64,000 nucleotides of DNA from a virus, in IMG/VR virus record IMGVR_UViG_3300025141_013434, positions 1-64,000 of that record; one strand, written 5' to 3'. Below, piece by piece: positions 22,262-31,574 of this stretch. A model generated the notes under the pieces. The model was not told where the DNA came from, ran no database searches, and saw only the letters and a list, made by a program, of their open reading frames with translations. The position numbers were made by a program, and so were the translations under genes. Position 1 is the stretch's first letter. Every line of letters starts with the position of its first letter.

Positions 22262-23279
22262 TAAAGATGTGTGTTCCGCTTTCGATCTGAGAAGCCCCGC
22301 TTTGTATAATAAATTCAGATTTTCCTTGCAACTCTCTAATGTTCCTTGCTCCACTATAGGATAATCCGCTTCTAATATTCTGAGCCAAGTCTTTCAAGAT
22401 ATTATTAACTGGGCCGCGGCCCGGGACGGTAGTTGATACGCCTTCTAGAGACCTTGCTTCTCCGCGCCAATCATACTGGGCCTCTTTACTAGCCATTCCC
22501 CTGTATATCTTATATGTCGTCCCATCATGCTTTTGCAATATAGCGCCTGGGGTCTCGTCTGTCCCTGCCAGCATTGACCCTAGCATCACAAAATCTGCGC
22601 CGGCAGCGAGGGCCTTCACTATATCCCCAGAAGTCTTGATCCCGCCATCTGCAATTAGCTTGGCGTTTCTATCTGATTTTGCACAATCCAAAACAGACTG
22701 AAATGTTGGCACTCCGTGGCCGGTCATGATTCTTGTTGAACAAATAGAGCCGCCACCTATGCCAACTCTTATACTATCTGCGCCCCAGTCAGACAAATCA
22801 TTAAACGCTTCAAGAGTTGCAACGTTACCAGTCATGATGTGAATCGACTCTCCAAAAACGCCCCTTAAAGTTTCTAGCGCGTGCTTAACGAGAGTATGAT
22901 GTCCGTGGGCAACATCGACACAGATTACGCGAGCGCCGGCATCAAACAGGGCACATGCTCTTTCTTCAAAATCTCCAGACACCCCGACTGCTGCAGCAAC
23001 CCAAGGGCCGGGTTCTTTCGATCCGAATTCAACTCGACTTATGATCTCCACCTGTTCTTCGATCGAATTGTAGCGATGGACAACTCCCATGCCTCCCTGA
23101 TTTCTCAAGGCTAGTGACATATGGTGATCAGTCACCGTGTCCATCGGTGCCGAGATGATTGGCAAAACGAATTTGTGACCTCCCAGTGTGGAGCCGATAT
23201 CTATCTCCGTCCTCGACTTGATATCGCTTGCTTGAGGTACCAATAACACATCATCAAAACTATACGTCTTCTTGAACAT
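22248..23279 (-). CDS. IMP dehydrogenase/GMP reductase
   Basis: A TIM-barrel enzyme of about 343 residues without CBS domains. Visible are [12 protein letters not shown] near the start, [10 protein letters not shown], the phosphate loop [15 protein letters not shown] with the catalytic Cys, [21 protein letters not shown] and GMASKEAQ of the flap. The enzyme uses NAD(P) either to oxidise IMP towards GMP or to reduce GMP. The two activities cannot be told apart here by eye. It would adjust purine pools for replication. AAAGG lies seven bases before the second ATG, which I use. Confidence 0.9.
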   Translation of the reverse strand: MFKKTYSFDDVLLVPQASDIKSRTEIDIGSTLGGHKFVLPIISAPMDTVTDHHMSLALRNQGGMGVVHRYNSIEEQVEIISRVEFGSKEPGPWVAAAVGVSGDFEERACALFDAGARVICVDVAHGHHTLVKHALETLRGVFGESIHIMTGNVATLEAFNDLSDWGADSIRVGIGGGSICSTRIMTGHGVPTFQSVLDCAKSDRNAKLIADGGIKTSGDIVKALAAGADFVMLGSMLAGTDETPGAILQKHDGTTYKIYRGMASKEAQYDWRGEARSLEGVSTTVPGRGPVNNILKDLAQNIRSGLSYSGARNIRELQGKSEFIIQSGASQIESGTHIFNVRK

Positions 23280-23538
23280 TTGTTTCATCCTTTATCACTT
23301 TTTCTATGAGATCTTTAGCCATGGACCAGCATTCGGGACAGTACAGTCTAACAATCTCTTCTTTTTCTCTCACCACGACATTCCATGTCATGACCATTTC
23401 TTTATCTTTCTTATCATATGCCTTTTCACATGCTGAACAATTGTCTGGAATCTTTTCGAAAAGGCCTAGCTTTTCCTGCATATCTTTTTTCGCTTGCTTT
23501 TTCTTATTGCGGCGGAGTTTTCGACTCGCAGATGACAT
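23260..23538 (-). CDS. Small zinc-ribbon protein
   Basis: The first 25 residues are very basic (SRKLRRNKKKQAKKDMQ), followed by CSACEKAYDKKDKEMVMTW and LYCPECWSMAKDLI. Two CxxC pairs about 33 residues apart indicate a zinc ribbon. This basic-plus-ribbon layout suggests nucleic-acid or ribosome binding. It is a recurring small protein in T4-type phages of unknown role. The gene shares one base with the dUTPase stop. Confidence 0.7.
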   Translation of the reverse strand: MSSASRKLRRNKKKQAKKDMQEKLGLFEKIPDNCSACEKAYDKKDKEMVMTWNVVVREKEEIVRLYCPECWSMAKDLIEKVIKDETNVQEDV

Positions 23539-24011
23539 TAAAAATCACCAGTTGAGCCGAAGCCACCTGAAGCTCTCTTTGTTTGTTTACCATAAACATT
23601 GTCCTGCTTTATCTCTTCTATTCCGCAGGTTTCAACAGGCACCAAGACAGCCTGAGCTATCTTTTGCCCGGGGGCGATGGCTTTGACCGTGGTACCAATG
23701 TTGTTCAAATTAACAAATATCTCACCGTCATAGCCACTGTCGACGACACAAGCACCGACAACTAGCCTCTGCTTTGTAGCTACACCAGACTTGTTCTTAA
23801 TCTCCAGCATGTAGCCCTCTGGCACACCTATCTTTAAGCCTGTCGGAATAAGGGATCCAGATCCCGGGCCAATTCTAATTTCATTCTTTTTGTTGAAATT
23901 GTTATTATTCTCACTGTCTGGACAGTAAAACAAATCCATGCCAGCATCACTCGGGTAGGCCCTAACTGGAAGCTTTGCCGTTGTTCTCAATTTAAAAACT
24001 TTTAGTTTCAT
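23538..24011 (-). CDS. dut: dUTP diphosphatase (dUTPase)
   Basis: All five trimeric dUTPase motifs are present in order: AYPSDAGMDLF, IKNKSGVAT, VVDSGYDGEIFVNL, PGQKIAQAVLVP and the glycine-rich RASGGFGSTGDF. The enzyme converts dUTP to dUMP, keeping uracil out of DNA and supplying dTMP synthesis. At 157 residues it has the usual length. AGGAG precedes the ATG. Confidence 0.96.
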   Translation of the reverse strand: MKLKVFKLRTTAKLPVRAYPSDAGMDLFYCPDSENNNNFNKKNEIRIGPGSGSLIPTGLKIGVPEGYMLEIKNKSGVATKQRLVVGACVVDSGYDGEIFVNLNNIGTTVKAIAPGQKIAQAVLVPVETCGIEEIKQDNVYGKQTKRASGGFGSTGDF

Positions 24012-24020
24012 CTTTTGCTC

Positions 24021-27000
24021 CTATGCCAATAACTTAAATTCTGAAGAAAGCTTTCTAGAACTGAATCCCCATTGAGGGTGGTAACTCAGCTTTGCCATGT
24101 AAGGCCTATTGATATGAATGAAGTCCTTATCTGGCCTAACGCCCCAACACTTTATAGACCTGATTTCGCTATTGCTGTCTATAACTCTTACGATATAATA
24201 ATCTTTATTATTCTTCGTTTTCTTTTTAATAATTTCTCTTGGTATGAACCATACGACTCGTAAATCCCTATCATATTCGCTAATAGGAGGCACGTAAAGC
24301 TCGCTTAGGCGACGGCGCAGGTTCTCGTCCATGACTAGATTCATCGGGAACACACCCGTCAAATCCACCAAATATTCAATCTTCTCTTCTTCCGTAAAGT
24401 CTCCTTCTTCGACATATCTCTCAATATTGTCAGTCAGGTTCTTTTCTTTCCTCGGTCGATCGACTGCGACGGCAGACCAAAAGTGCTTAAGGCCCTGGAA
24501 CCTCTCATCCATCAAGGGGTTTAGTGCCTGAGACCTCACCAGGACGTCCAAGGCCTTCTTGTTTAATTTACTGTAAATTATCTCCTCATTGAAGAGAAAT
24601 TCCTCGATTTTATTAAACGGCCTATTATTTATAATCTGCTCAATCGCCTTTTCACCAAGACCCTTTATTGATGTCAAGGGTTGGATCAAAGTCTCGCCGG
24701 CGGGTGAGATCTCCCAAACCGCACCAGAAGTATTTATGTTCAGCGGCTCTATGTCGAACCCAAAACTCTTGGCAACATTTATTGCCTTTTCTTTGCGAGA
24801 GTCTGGCTCCTTATCTAAGAATGCTGCGACCCACTCAGAAGGGAAATAGTTTAATAACCAAGCACACTGATAAGAAAGCATGCAGTATGATACAGCATGA
24901 GACTTGTTAAAGCCGTACCCAGAAAAATACTCGAACTTCTCCCATAATTCCTTGGCTTCATATTTTTTAATTCCTTTTTCTAAACAACCTTCAAGAAACT
25001 TAGAATAGATCTTATCCTTTTCTTCCTGAACAGCTCCGGTGCCTTTCTTAGTTAGTAGCTTCCTTAATTTATTACCCTCATCTAGAGAAAGATCCTTTCC
25101 TAGTTTGTGGGCTAGTAATGCAATTTGCTCTTGAAAAATCAAGAAACCAAAGGTTTCACCGGTTACATCCTTCACTACATCATTTAAGTATTCTACTTCC
25201 AGGGGGCTCCTCTTGGCGTCTATAAACTGTCTATCTACTCCCGCGGACAGTGGTCCGGGTCGATAAATAGAAGTAATGGCAGCCAACTCAATTATATTAT
25301 TAGGCTTTGCCCTTTTGCAAAAGGATTGCGCTCCAGTTTCTGTAAACTGAAATACGCCTGCCCACTTGCCATCATGAAATATGTTCTTCCAGACATCCTT
25401 GTCACTCAAGTCCAAAACTTCAGGATGCAAGTTTTCGTCATAATATTTCTTGACATCTGCAAAAGAAGGACTGTCGTTTCCATGATGTCTCTTTAGAATA
25501 TGCCTGATAGCACCCTCGATCATTCGAAGAGAAGCTAAGCCCAAGATATCAAACTTGATAAATCCCATGGGCTCTAGGTGCCTAACATTTTGGCCTTCAC
25601 TCCAAGGGGTTTGTCGAATGCCACCGCTGTTAATCAAAGGCATCCACTCGTCAAGGTTCTCTCCAACAACAACACCACCGGCGTGCCTACTGGCAGATCT
25701 TACTTGACCGTATAAAGCCTCTATGTGTGTTTTAATGTGCGGGTACTTTTTCAAGAACGCCTTTAAGCTTTCCGAGTAAAGCATTAATTCCTCAAAAGTT
25801 GGAACGTACACTCCTGCTGTAATACCGTGGGCTTTCTTTGCAAGGGGCGTAGCTTCGTACATCATTTTGCCAGTTACGCTGTTAACCTCAACAAAAGGTA
25901 CGCCATAGAATTTGGAGATATCCTTAATAAGAGACCTAAGTTGCAGTGTGTTCCAGTTGGTAATTGGAACCACAGTGTTATCACCCCACTCCTCTATGAG
26001 TTCTTCTTTGAGGGACATCGGATCTGCTACGTCATAATCAATATCTGGATAGCCCGAGCCGCCGACCGTCAAAAATCTCTCGAACTGAAGGCCATACTTA
26101 ATCGGGTCGACTTGTGTAATTCCGAGTACATAAGCAACTAGTGAACCTGCTGCAGAGCCGCGGCCTGGACCAACCAATTGCTTCTCTGTGGCCCGGTCTG
26201 CAATGGCCTTCATTGTCAAGAAATATTTACTAAACCCTCGGCCGTCGATGACTTCGATCTCCCTCTTTAGCCTAGAAGCATATTCTAAATTGTTTCCCAA
26301 CCCGAGAGTCCTAACACCTTCCATACATAACTTAGCAAGGGCTGCTCCCGGGGTTGTATCGGCAGGTACAACAAAGTCAGGTAAACGCACAGTATTATCT
26401 GGCATAAAGCTTTCTATCATCTCATGTGCTATGAAATGCGTCTTCTTTATGGAATCAAGGACCAGTTCGTCGTCGTATTCTTCTTCGCAGTCTTTAGAAT
26501 ACTTTTTGTAAGATTCCCACATTTGATCCCCGTTCTTGGGGTAAAGCTCATAACCGATCTCTTCAACATCGATTGGAAGCTCATTACCCATCCATTCCGG
26601 GCGCTTGCCAAGCCAGCCGAGGCGCTTATACAGTTCCCTATCTTTCCACGCTTCTGGACTATAATAGTGGCTGTCTGCAGTTGAGATAAGCGGAACGCCA
26701 AACTCGCGATGCATTTGAATAATATACCTGTTTAGATCATGCTGTTCCGGGATATTGTTCCATTGCAACTCTCCGAACCATCTATCGCCAAAAATTGATT
26801 GCATCTTTTGAGTGGTTTGTCTCATCGCGTTCAGAACTGCGTCTTCGCCGTCTTCTCTATTTTCCCGCATGGCGACAGCATAGACGCCGCCCAAGCATGC
26901 GCTAGCGGCAATTACACCCTCACTATGCCTTTTAAGGGCTGCATAGTCAACCCGGGGAAACCTATAATAGTTCTCCGCTTGGTAGCTGCTGGAAATAAGC

Positions 27001-27458
27001 TTAAATATGTTCTTTAATCCCGTTGGATTTTGAGCTAGCAAGATTAAGTGGCTTTTGCGATTTAGAAGACTCTTAACCGCCTTTTTAGATCCTTCGTCTT
27101 CGACAGTAGCGCCTGACTGTGTGTCTTCCAGGGATGACTTGTTTTTTGCCTTTTCTCTTGCCTGTTCATAGTCCTTTCTCCAGTTAGAGATAGAGGGAAT
27201 AAAATAGGCCTCGACACCGAAAATAGGCTTGAACTCCTTACCATCCTTCTTCATCTTCTTTGCGTGAAGAACTTGATATGCAAGTCCGTTTGCGTTGCCA
27301 TGATCTGTTAGTGCTAATGCATCCATTCCGTTGCCATATGCGAAATCCATATGCTCTGCAGGATATCCCAGGGCGTCAAAAATACTCCCAGCGACTGAAT
27401 GTGCATGCAAACCCACGAAGGGAATTTTTGAATTTTTACGTTCCACCTTGTTATTCAA
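24021..27458 (-). CDS. dnaE: DNA polymerase III alpha subunit (family C)
   Basis: About 1145 residues, the length of bacterial DnaE. The N-terminal PHP domain has GLHAHSVAGSIFDALG and ALTDHGNANG with metal-binding histidines intact. The palm has SGYPDIDYDVAD (two catalytic Asp, about residue 472) and IKFDILGLASL (third Asp, about 636). Fingers and tail contain FLIFQEQIALLA and YGFNKSHAVSYCMLSYQ, and an OB-like domain follows. The start is probably the TTG at 27458, six bases after GGAG. A complete DnaE in a T4-type phage is unusual, since T4 uses family B gp43. The host beta clamp or a phage clamp outside the window would be needed. Confidence 0.95.
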   Translation of the reverse strand: MNNKVERKNSKIPFVGLHAHSVAGSIFDALGYPAEHMDFAYGNGMDALALTDHGNANGLAYQVLHAKKMKKDGKEFKPIFGVEAYFIPSISNWRKDYEQAREKAKNKSSLEDTQSGATVEDEGSKKAVKSLLNRKSHLILLAQNPTGLKNIFKLISSSYQAENYYRFPRVDYAALKRHSEGVIAASACLGGVYAVAMRENREDGEDAVLNAMRQTTQKMQSIFGDRWFGELQWNNIPEQHDLNRYIIQMHREFGVPLISTADSHYYSPEAWKDRELYKRLGWLGKRPEWMGNELPIDVEEIGYELYPKNGDQMWESYKKYSKDCEEEYDDELVLDSIKKTHFIAHEMIESFMPDNTVRLPDFVVPADTTPGAALAKLCMEGVRTLGLGNNLEYASRLKREIEVIDGRGFSKYFLTMKAIADRATEKQLVGPGRGSAAGSLVAYVLGITQVDPIKYGLQFERFLTVGGSGYPDIDYDVADPMSLKEELIEEWGDNTVVPITNWNTLQLRSLIKDISKFYGVPFVEVNSVTGKMMYEATPLAKKAHGITAGVYVPTFEELMLYSESLKAFLKKYPHIKTHIEALYGQVRSASRHAGGVVVGENLDEWMPLINSGGIRQTPWSEGQNVRHLEPMGFIKFDILGLASLRMIEGAIRHILKRHHGNDSPSFADVKKYYDENLHPEVLDLSDKDVWKNIFHDGKWAGVFQFTETGAQSFCKRAKPNNIIELAAITSIYRPGPLSAGVDRQFIDAKRSPLEVEYLNDVVKDVTGETFGFLIFQEQIALLAHKLGKDLSLDEGNKLRKLLTKKGTGAVQEEKDKIYSKFLEGCLEKGIKKYEAKELWEKFEYFSGYGFNKSHAVSYCMLSYQCAWLLNYFPSEWVAAFLDKEPDSRKEKAINVAKSFGFDIEPLNINTSGAVWEISPAGETLIQPLTSIKGLGEKAIEQIINNRPFNKIEEFLFNEEIIYSKLNKKALDVLVRSQALNPLMDERFQGLKHFWSAVAVDRPRKEKNLTDNIERYVEEGDFTEEEKIEYLVDLTGVFPMNLVMDENLRRRLSELYVPPISEYDRDLRVVWFIPREIIKKKTKNNKDYYIVRVIDSNSEIRSIKCWGVRPDKDFIHINRPYMAKLSYHPQWGFSSRKLSSEFKLLA

Positions 27459-28326
27459 TTGGTGCTCCAATTTTGCTATATTTTGATTTTTTAAACATCG
27501 ATGCTGAAGGCCTTTTTAGTTTGTCGCTTTCTGAACTTTTCCAGAAGTCCTTCAAACCCTCCCATGTATCTGTCCTGTGATACCAAGGCAATTCAAGCTT
27601 TTTAGACTCTACAATATTACCACATCCAAATATTTTGTCAAGTGTAAAATGCCTAGAAGACCATCTTTCTTCTGGCGGGAGACTTTTATCCCCCAATGTA
27701 CAACTTTCCTTTATCGACCTCACGTATTCTTTGTATTCCTCTCCACTCATCGTAAAGCCTAAATATTCCCCATCTCTTACAGTCTTGCCCTGAAAAGACA
27801 AAAAGAAAGGATCCTTATGGGAAATCTGCTTTCTGTAGCTAGAGACCGTTTCCGGTGGATAGACCCCGTATGGGAAAGTTATGTAATATCGGCTTGGCAC
27901 TAACCACTTGCTTATTTTATTACTAATTACAAATGCGTTAAGAGCGCCATGGAGCGCAGCCCACCCAAGGCTGTCTCGGCGGTCACGGTCCTTGGGGTGA
28001 ATCGGGCAATAAAATATGGGAATTTGCCTTCTGTGTTCGCTGGGAAATTTTACAAAATTCGACTTTGATAGGTAATATGGATCTTCTATGTAGTCACCCA
28101 TCCTATGTCTAATGAGCGGCTGCATGTCGTCGTTGCAAACAACCCATATCGTCTCGCAGCCCGCATAGGCACACTCTATAATGGCGCGTTCAACCAAGAG
28201 GTAATTTTCATTAATCGGCTGCATGCAGTCGTGCCAGGGAAAATCAAAATCTAGCTTTTGGCCAGCAACTGGAACAATTCCTGCCAAATGGAAAGCCTTT
28301 ATGTTTTCAGATCCGGGCTCCAGCAT
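27451..28326 (-). CDS. Nucleotidyltransferase-like protein
   Basis: The N-terminal part reads FHLAGIVPVAGQKLDFDFPW, then PINENYLLVERAIIECAYAGCETIWVV, which has the plan of sugar-nucleotide transferases: a strand-loop nucleotide site, then a helix and the strand ending in a diagnostic Cys-Glu-Thr. The canonical GGxGTRL signature is altered to AGQKLDF, so activity is uncertain. Related proteins occur in marine T4-type phages. ATG at 28326 is chosen over an upstream TTG. Its gene overlaps the preceding one, suggesting that the two act together. Confidence 0.55.
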   Translation of the reverse strand: MLEPGSENIKAFHLAGIVPVAGQKLDFDFPWHDCMQPINENYLLVERAIIECAYAGCETIWVVCNDDMQPLIRHRMGDYIEDPYYLSKSNFVKFPSEHRRQIPIFYCPIHPKDRDRRDSLGWAALHGALNAFVISNKISKWLVPSRYYITFPYGVYPPETVSSYRKQISHKDPFFLSFQGKTVRDGEYLGFTMSGEEYKEYVRSIKESCTLGDKSLPPEERWSSRHFTLDKIFGCGNIVESKKLELPWYHRTDTWEGLKDFWKSSESDKLKRPSASMFKKSKYSKIGAPIE

Positions 28327-29119
28327 ATTTTTCAATTATTTCTTTTTCTGTTAAGTCCAAAAACTTAACATTTTCTAAATCTCTATATTTTGTTTTTGAA
28401 ATCTTGAGAACTTCCCTGTAAGAGGGCTCAACCTTCACGCTATATCTTTTCGGTTTATCACCCGGATTGACACCACTCTTCGCTCCTTTGATTCCGTTCC
28501 TTCTCATTAGATCTTCTACTTTAAATTTCACCATCGTATCAGAGTAGTTAAAATCCGAAATCTGCTGTTTTGTTAAATAAGAAACCGCGACGAGATCCTT
28601 TTTGTTGTGCTTACCGTCAATGCGCTCTGACTTGTAAAAGTGAACCTTATTTACGAAGTCGTCACTAGTGTCTATAATCTCAATATCGTGCACCGACCCA
28701 GATCTAACATTTACCCAATCTAAAACCCTGTATCTATCTGGTTGATCTGGCAGGGGATCTACAATTTCTGCCTGTATTTGTACACTGTCCGAGTCAAAAA
28801 TAAAACAATTATCAAATTTATTTTTTATCACAGAAGATTCTCTAATTGTAATACTTATATTATTCCCTGAGATGCGAATGGAACTGACGTCCTTGCCATA
28901 AGGAGAGAGACCGTTCATACCCATCTCGAATAAAAGAGTCGACCATATTGTGCGCTTTCGGCGTGTTGGTACACTAATCTTCCCTATATCTACGTCTTTT
29001 GAGAGCTTGTCGAATCGAAACGGGCCGCGGTGAGATGGTAAGAGAATCGTGTAATCATTTAAATAAGCAAACAAAATAGCGGGAAGGCCATTCCCTATTA
29101 CTATGTTTCTGTGGTTCAT
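28307..29119 (-). CDS. Phage protein with Rossmann-like N-terminus
   Basis: The ATG overlaps the previous TGA as ATGA. The opening RNIVIGNGLPAILFAYLND resembles a dinucleotide-binding beta-alpha-beta unit (GxGxxA), as at the start of FAD-dependent oxidoreductases, but later FAD motifs are not evident. Residues after 200 are basic. It is paired with a nucleotidyltransferase-like gene, so a role in modifying a sugar, base or protein could be imagined. I do not recognise the family with confidence. Confidence 0.55.
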   Translation of the reverse strand: MNHRNIVIGNGLPAILFAYLNDYTILLPSHRGPFRFDKLSKDVDIGKISVPTRRKRTIWSTLLFEMGMNGLSPYGKDVSSIRISGNNISITIRESSVIKNKFDNCFIFDSDSVQIQAEIVDPLPDQPDRYRVLDWVNVRSGSVHDIEIIDTSDDFVNKVHFYKSERIDGKHNKKDLVAVSYLTKQQISDFNYSDTMVKFKVEDLMRRNGIKGAKSGVNPGDKPKRYSVKVEPSYREVLKISKTKYRDLENVKFLDLTEKEIIEKYAGARI

Positions 29120-31191
29120 ATGCAAAGATTATCTTTTGTCATCATACACATCACCCGCTTATATAGTGATGGCTTTTTATCAACTGGGCCAAGGCATGCC
29201 ATTTCAGGCTCTTCCCCCTCCTCTTCATCATCTTCTTGAAGGCATGCCGCCTCATCTATTGCGGTTTGTACAGCCTCGGAAATGGTCCTCTCATTTCGAG
29301 CGCCGGCGCGTCTGGTGATTGCCGAATAGTACTCCGCACCTGCAGCAATGAGGTTCTGGTAGCTATCTCGTACCCATTGATCTGGTGTGCCAATTATAAA
29401 TGCCATCCCTTGCGATCTCCTCATAGCGTCGACAACTTCAGCTTCATCCCAAAAATCTCCTTGGGCGGGCTCATCACCCATGACCACAACTATTCTGTGG
29501 TTCATGGCAGATAGATCAATAGAGTGCACTGGATTGTTGGGATCATTGGTGTTCCACACTATATCATCTGGTGTGCCGTCTTGGTCCCAGTCAATTAAAT
29601 CATCTGTAAAAAAGTCGCCCATTGCATCGAAAGTGTTCTCGGAACTTCCTCCCTGGTTTATCGTTCCGTTTCGAAGGTTGGTCATTAAGATTGACACTGC
29701 GTTTGACATGTCATCATTTGAAAACGCATCAAAGCCGGGGACGCAAGTATGGGCCGGGACAGACAAATATGGGTCAAATTGGTGGTCATTGCCCACGACC
29801 GCTAGCAAGTAACATATGTCCATTGCACCTTCGTCAAACAAGTTTTGTATGGTATTGGTGATCGATGTAAAGGCCTCATTAAGTTCATCTGCTTGCATTG
29901 ATCCTGATATGTCCATAACTACCATGACTGCGACGGTACCTTGATTAAAGCCTTCGTCTGGAATACCATCACAATCATCATCGATATCGTTACATCTCTC
30001 GTTGGCTGGTAGTATTTCTTGTAAGCATTCGAAATACCCCCACTCAGCTTCACCTTCATCATCCTGCCTCTCGTCACAGAAGGCCAGACCGACCCTACAA
30101 TGATTTCCAACGTACTGTGGGCCATCCTCTCTCCTGTCGAATGTGTTTATTTCGCCAGTAAGTACATCTGTAGCGCATAGTGTAGTTAAGGGCCCGCCAT
30201 TTGGACCTTCGTCGATTTGGCCGTCGCAGTCTTCATCAATACCGTTACAAACCTCTGGTTGAGGGACGTAAGTTGGGTTTCCGCACTCGCAGTTCCCGAG
30301 ACCCTCATCTACTTGACCATCACAGTCGTTGTCGATATAGTCGCACAACTCGGACGGGAGATCTCCACACAAACCACACGCATTCAGAAAACCCTCATCT
30401 ACTTGACCATCACAGTCGTTGTCGATGTCGTCACAAGTCTCATCTGGAAGTTCTCCACAACGGAAACACGCATTAAGTAGGCCCTCATCGGTCAGGCCGT
30501 CGCAGTCATTGTCAAGACTATCACAAACTTCTTCTGGCAGGGGAGCGCATTGACCACAGGCGTTGGTCACACCCTCATCGGTGCTACCATCACAGTCGTT
30601 GTCTAAGAGATCACAAGCCTCGTCTCTCGGCATTTGCTGGCCAACACAGCGGTGATAGCCCCACCCAAAGTCTTGGTCCAATTCACAGGTCCTAGTGCCG
30701 CCTACACATAAACCAACTTTAAGAGTTTCGAGGGGCGCGTCATAACAAGGTTGAGAAAGCGTATTATTCTGACTAGTGCCAGGAGCCTCATTTATGCTAC
30801 CGTCGCAGTCATCGTCCATACGATTGCATACTTCCATCCTAGGATTTACTACTTGCCGGCAAGAAGACCATTCTGTAATTAAACAACTTCTTTCCCCATA
30901 GGAACATGGGCCCTGAAGGTTCACGATCTGGCACGGATCCGTAGCTCCCGCGGGAGTACAGACTACTGGAGGCCCAGCATCTACTTCTGCGTCTACTTCT
31001 GCGTCTACTGCAGCATCCCATTCTGGTATCCCTGCATCAACAATGGCGTCCGGATCGCTGGATGCATCTCTTACTGGTGAAGGCAAAAAAAGATCAGGGC
31101 CCGAAGACCATGGTGATGCGGACCTATCCTCACAAGATAGCGTAAAAATAGACAATGCTACTGTAATAATGCTGATTAATTTTTTGTTCAT
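29116..31191 (-). CDS. Lipoprotein with MopE-type repeats and VWA domain
   Basis: Residues 1-20 are a lipoprotein signal with lipobox LSC (Cys 20). A short acidic linker follows. Residues 119-415 hold seven copies of a motif of the type E-x-C-x-x-x-D-x-D-C-D-G-x-x-D-E-G, as in MopE-family metal-binding repeats. Four of these are a regular 30-residue tandem array (about 191-300). Residues about 420-640 form a von Willebrand A domain with the MIDAS start VVMDISGSM and a later VVVMGDEP. Such surface proteins are frequent in Myxococcota and relatives, not in phages. It probably sits on the outer membrane and binds a partner through metal ions. GGAAG precedes the ATG. Confidence 0.85.
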   Translation of the reverse strand: MNKKLISIITVALSIFTLSCEDRSASPWSSGPDLFLPSPVRDASSDPDAIVDAGIPEWDAAVDAEVDAEVDAGPPVVCTPAGATDPCQIVNLQGPCSYGERSCLITEWSSCRQVVNPRMEVCNRMDDDCDGSINEAPGTSQNNTLSQPCYDAPLETLKVGLCVGGTRTCELDQDFGWGYHRCVGQQMPRDEACDLLDNDCDGSTDEGVTNACGQCAPLPEEVCDSLDNDCDGLTDEGLLNACFRCGELPDETCDDIDNDCDGQVDEGFLNACGLCGDLPSELCDYIDNDCDGQVDEGLGNCECGNPTYVPQPEVCNGIDEDCDGQIDEGPNGGPLTTLCATDVLTGEINTFDRREDGPQYVGNHCRVGLAFCDERQDDEGEAEWGYFECLQEILPANERCNDIDDDCDGIPDEGFNQGTVAVMVVMDISGSMQADELNEAFTSITNTIQNLFDEGAMDICYLLAVVGNDHQFDPYLSVPAHTCVPGFDAFSNDDMSNAVSILMTNLRNGTINQGGSSENTFDAMGDFFTDDLIDWDQDGTPDDIVWNTNDPNNPVHSIDLSAMNHRIVVVMGDEPAQGDFWDEAEVVDAMRRSQGMAFIIGTPDQWVRDSYQNLIAAGAEYYSAITRRAGARNERTISEAVQTAIDEAACLQEDDEEEGEEPEMACLGPVDKKPSLYKRVMCMMTKDNLCI
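30292..30621 (-). repeat. Tandem 90-base coding repeat
   Basis: Nearly four units of about 90 bases encode the regularly spaced MopE motifs with the intervening ACGxC linker. Neighbouring units share long identical stretches (for example the ACTTGACCATCACAGTCGTT segment occurs twice on the plus strand), which indicates expansion by recombination or slippage. Confidence 0.8.
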
Positions 31192-31259
31192 GATACTGCT
31201 TCCAAATCTGGAAAAATTACCTACGAAAAAATTCTAGGATTGCAAAAATAGGCTTTTTA

Positions 31260-31574
31260 TCAACTTCTGAGAATTCCCATAACATAATTTTCCAAAATTA
31301 CATAAAACTTCTTTCTTTTGTGTGTTATTTCTTCTATCATGGATCTGTCCACAAGAATGTCTGTAGCCTCGCTAAAGCCTGGACGTAATTGACGAATGTC
31401 TTCCGTACAGTCAGGTGCTACGTCTACTACAGTAGCAGAAACCCACCTCTCCTGTTCCGGCTTATAATCTTCTGGTAGCAAAACTCCATGGTCTGTTTTG
31501 TTTTCTTTTTTGAAGTGCGGCACCACAACCAGATGCCGGTTTAGCGGCTTGAGTGATAATACTCTATTAGGCAC
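31260..31574 (-). CDS. GroES/gp31-like co-chaperonin
   Basis: The 104-residue protein has the GroES plan: an early strand LNRHLVVVPHF, a mobile-loop region containing DHGVLLPED, then VSATVVDVAPD and a C-terminal part KKFYVILENYVMGILRS that matches the Y-x-I-x-E-x-D-I-L-A-I end of co-chaperonins. Sequence is divergent, as is T4 gp31. It probably caps the phage GroEL encoded at 16641, or host GroEL, during capsid folding. The two chaperonin genes are separated by 13 kb and have different promoters. Confidence 0.75.
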   Translation of the reverse strand: MPNRVLSLKPLNRHLVVVPHFKKENKTDHGVLLPEDYKPEQERWVSATVVDVAPDCTEDIRQLRPGFSEATDILVDRSMIEEITHKRKKFYVILENYVMGILRS

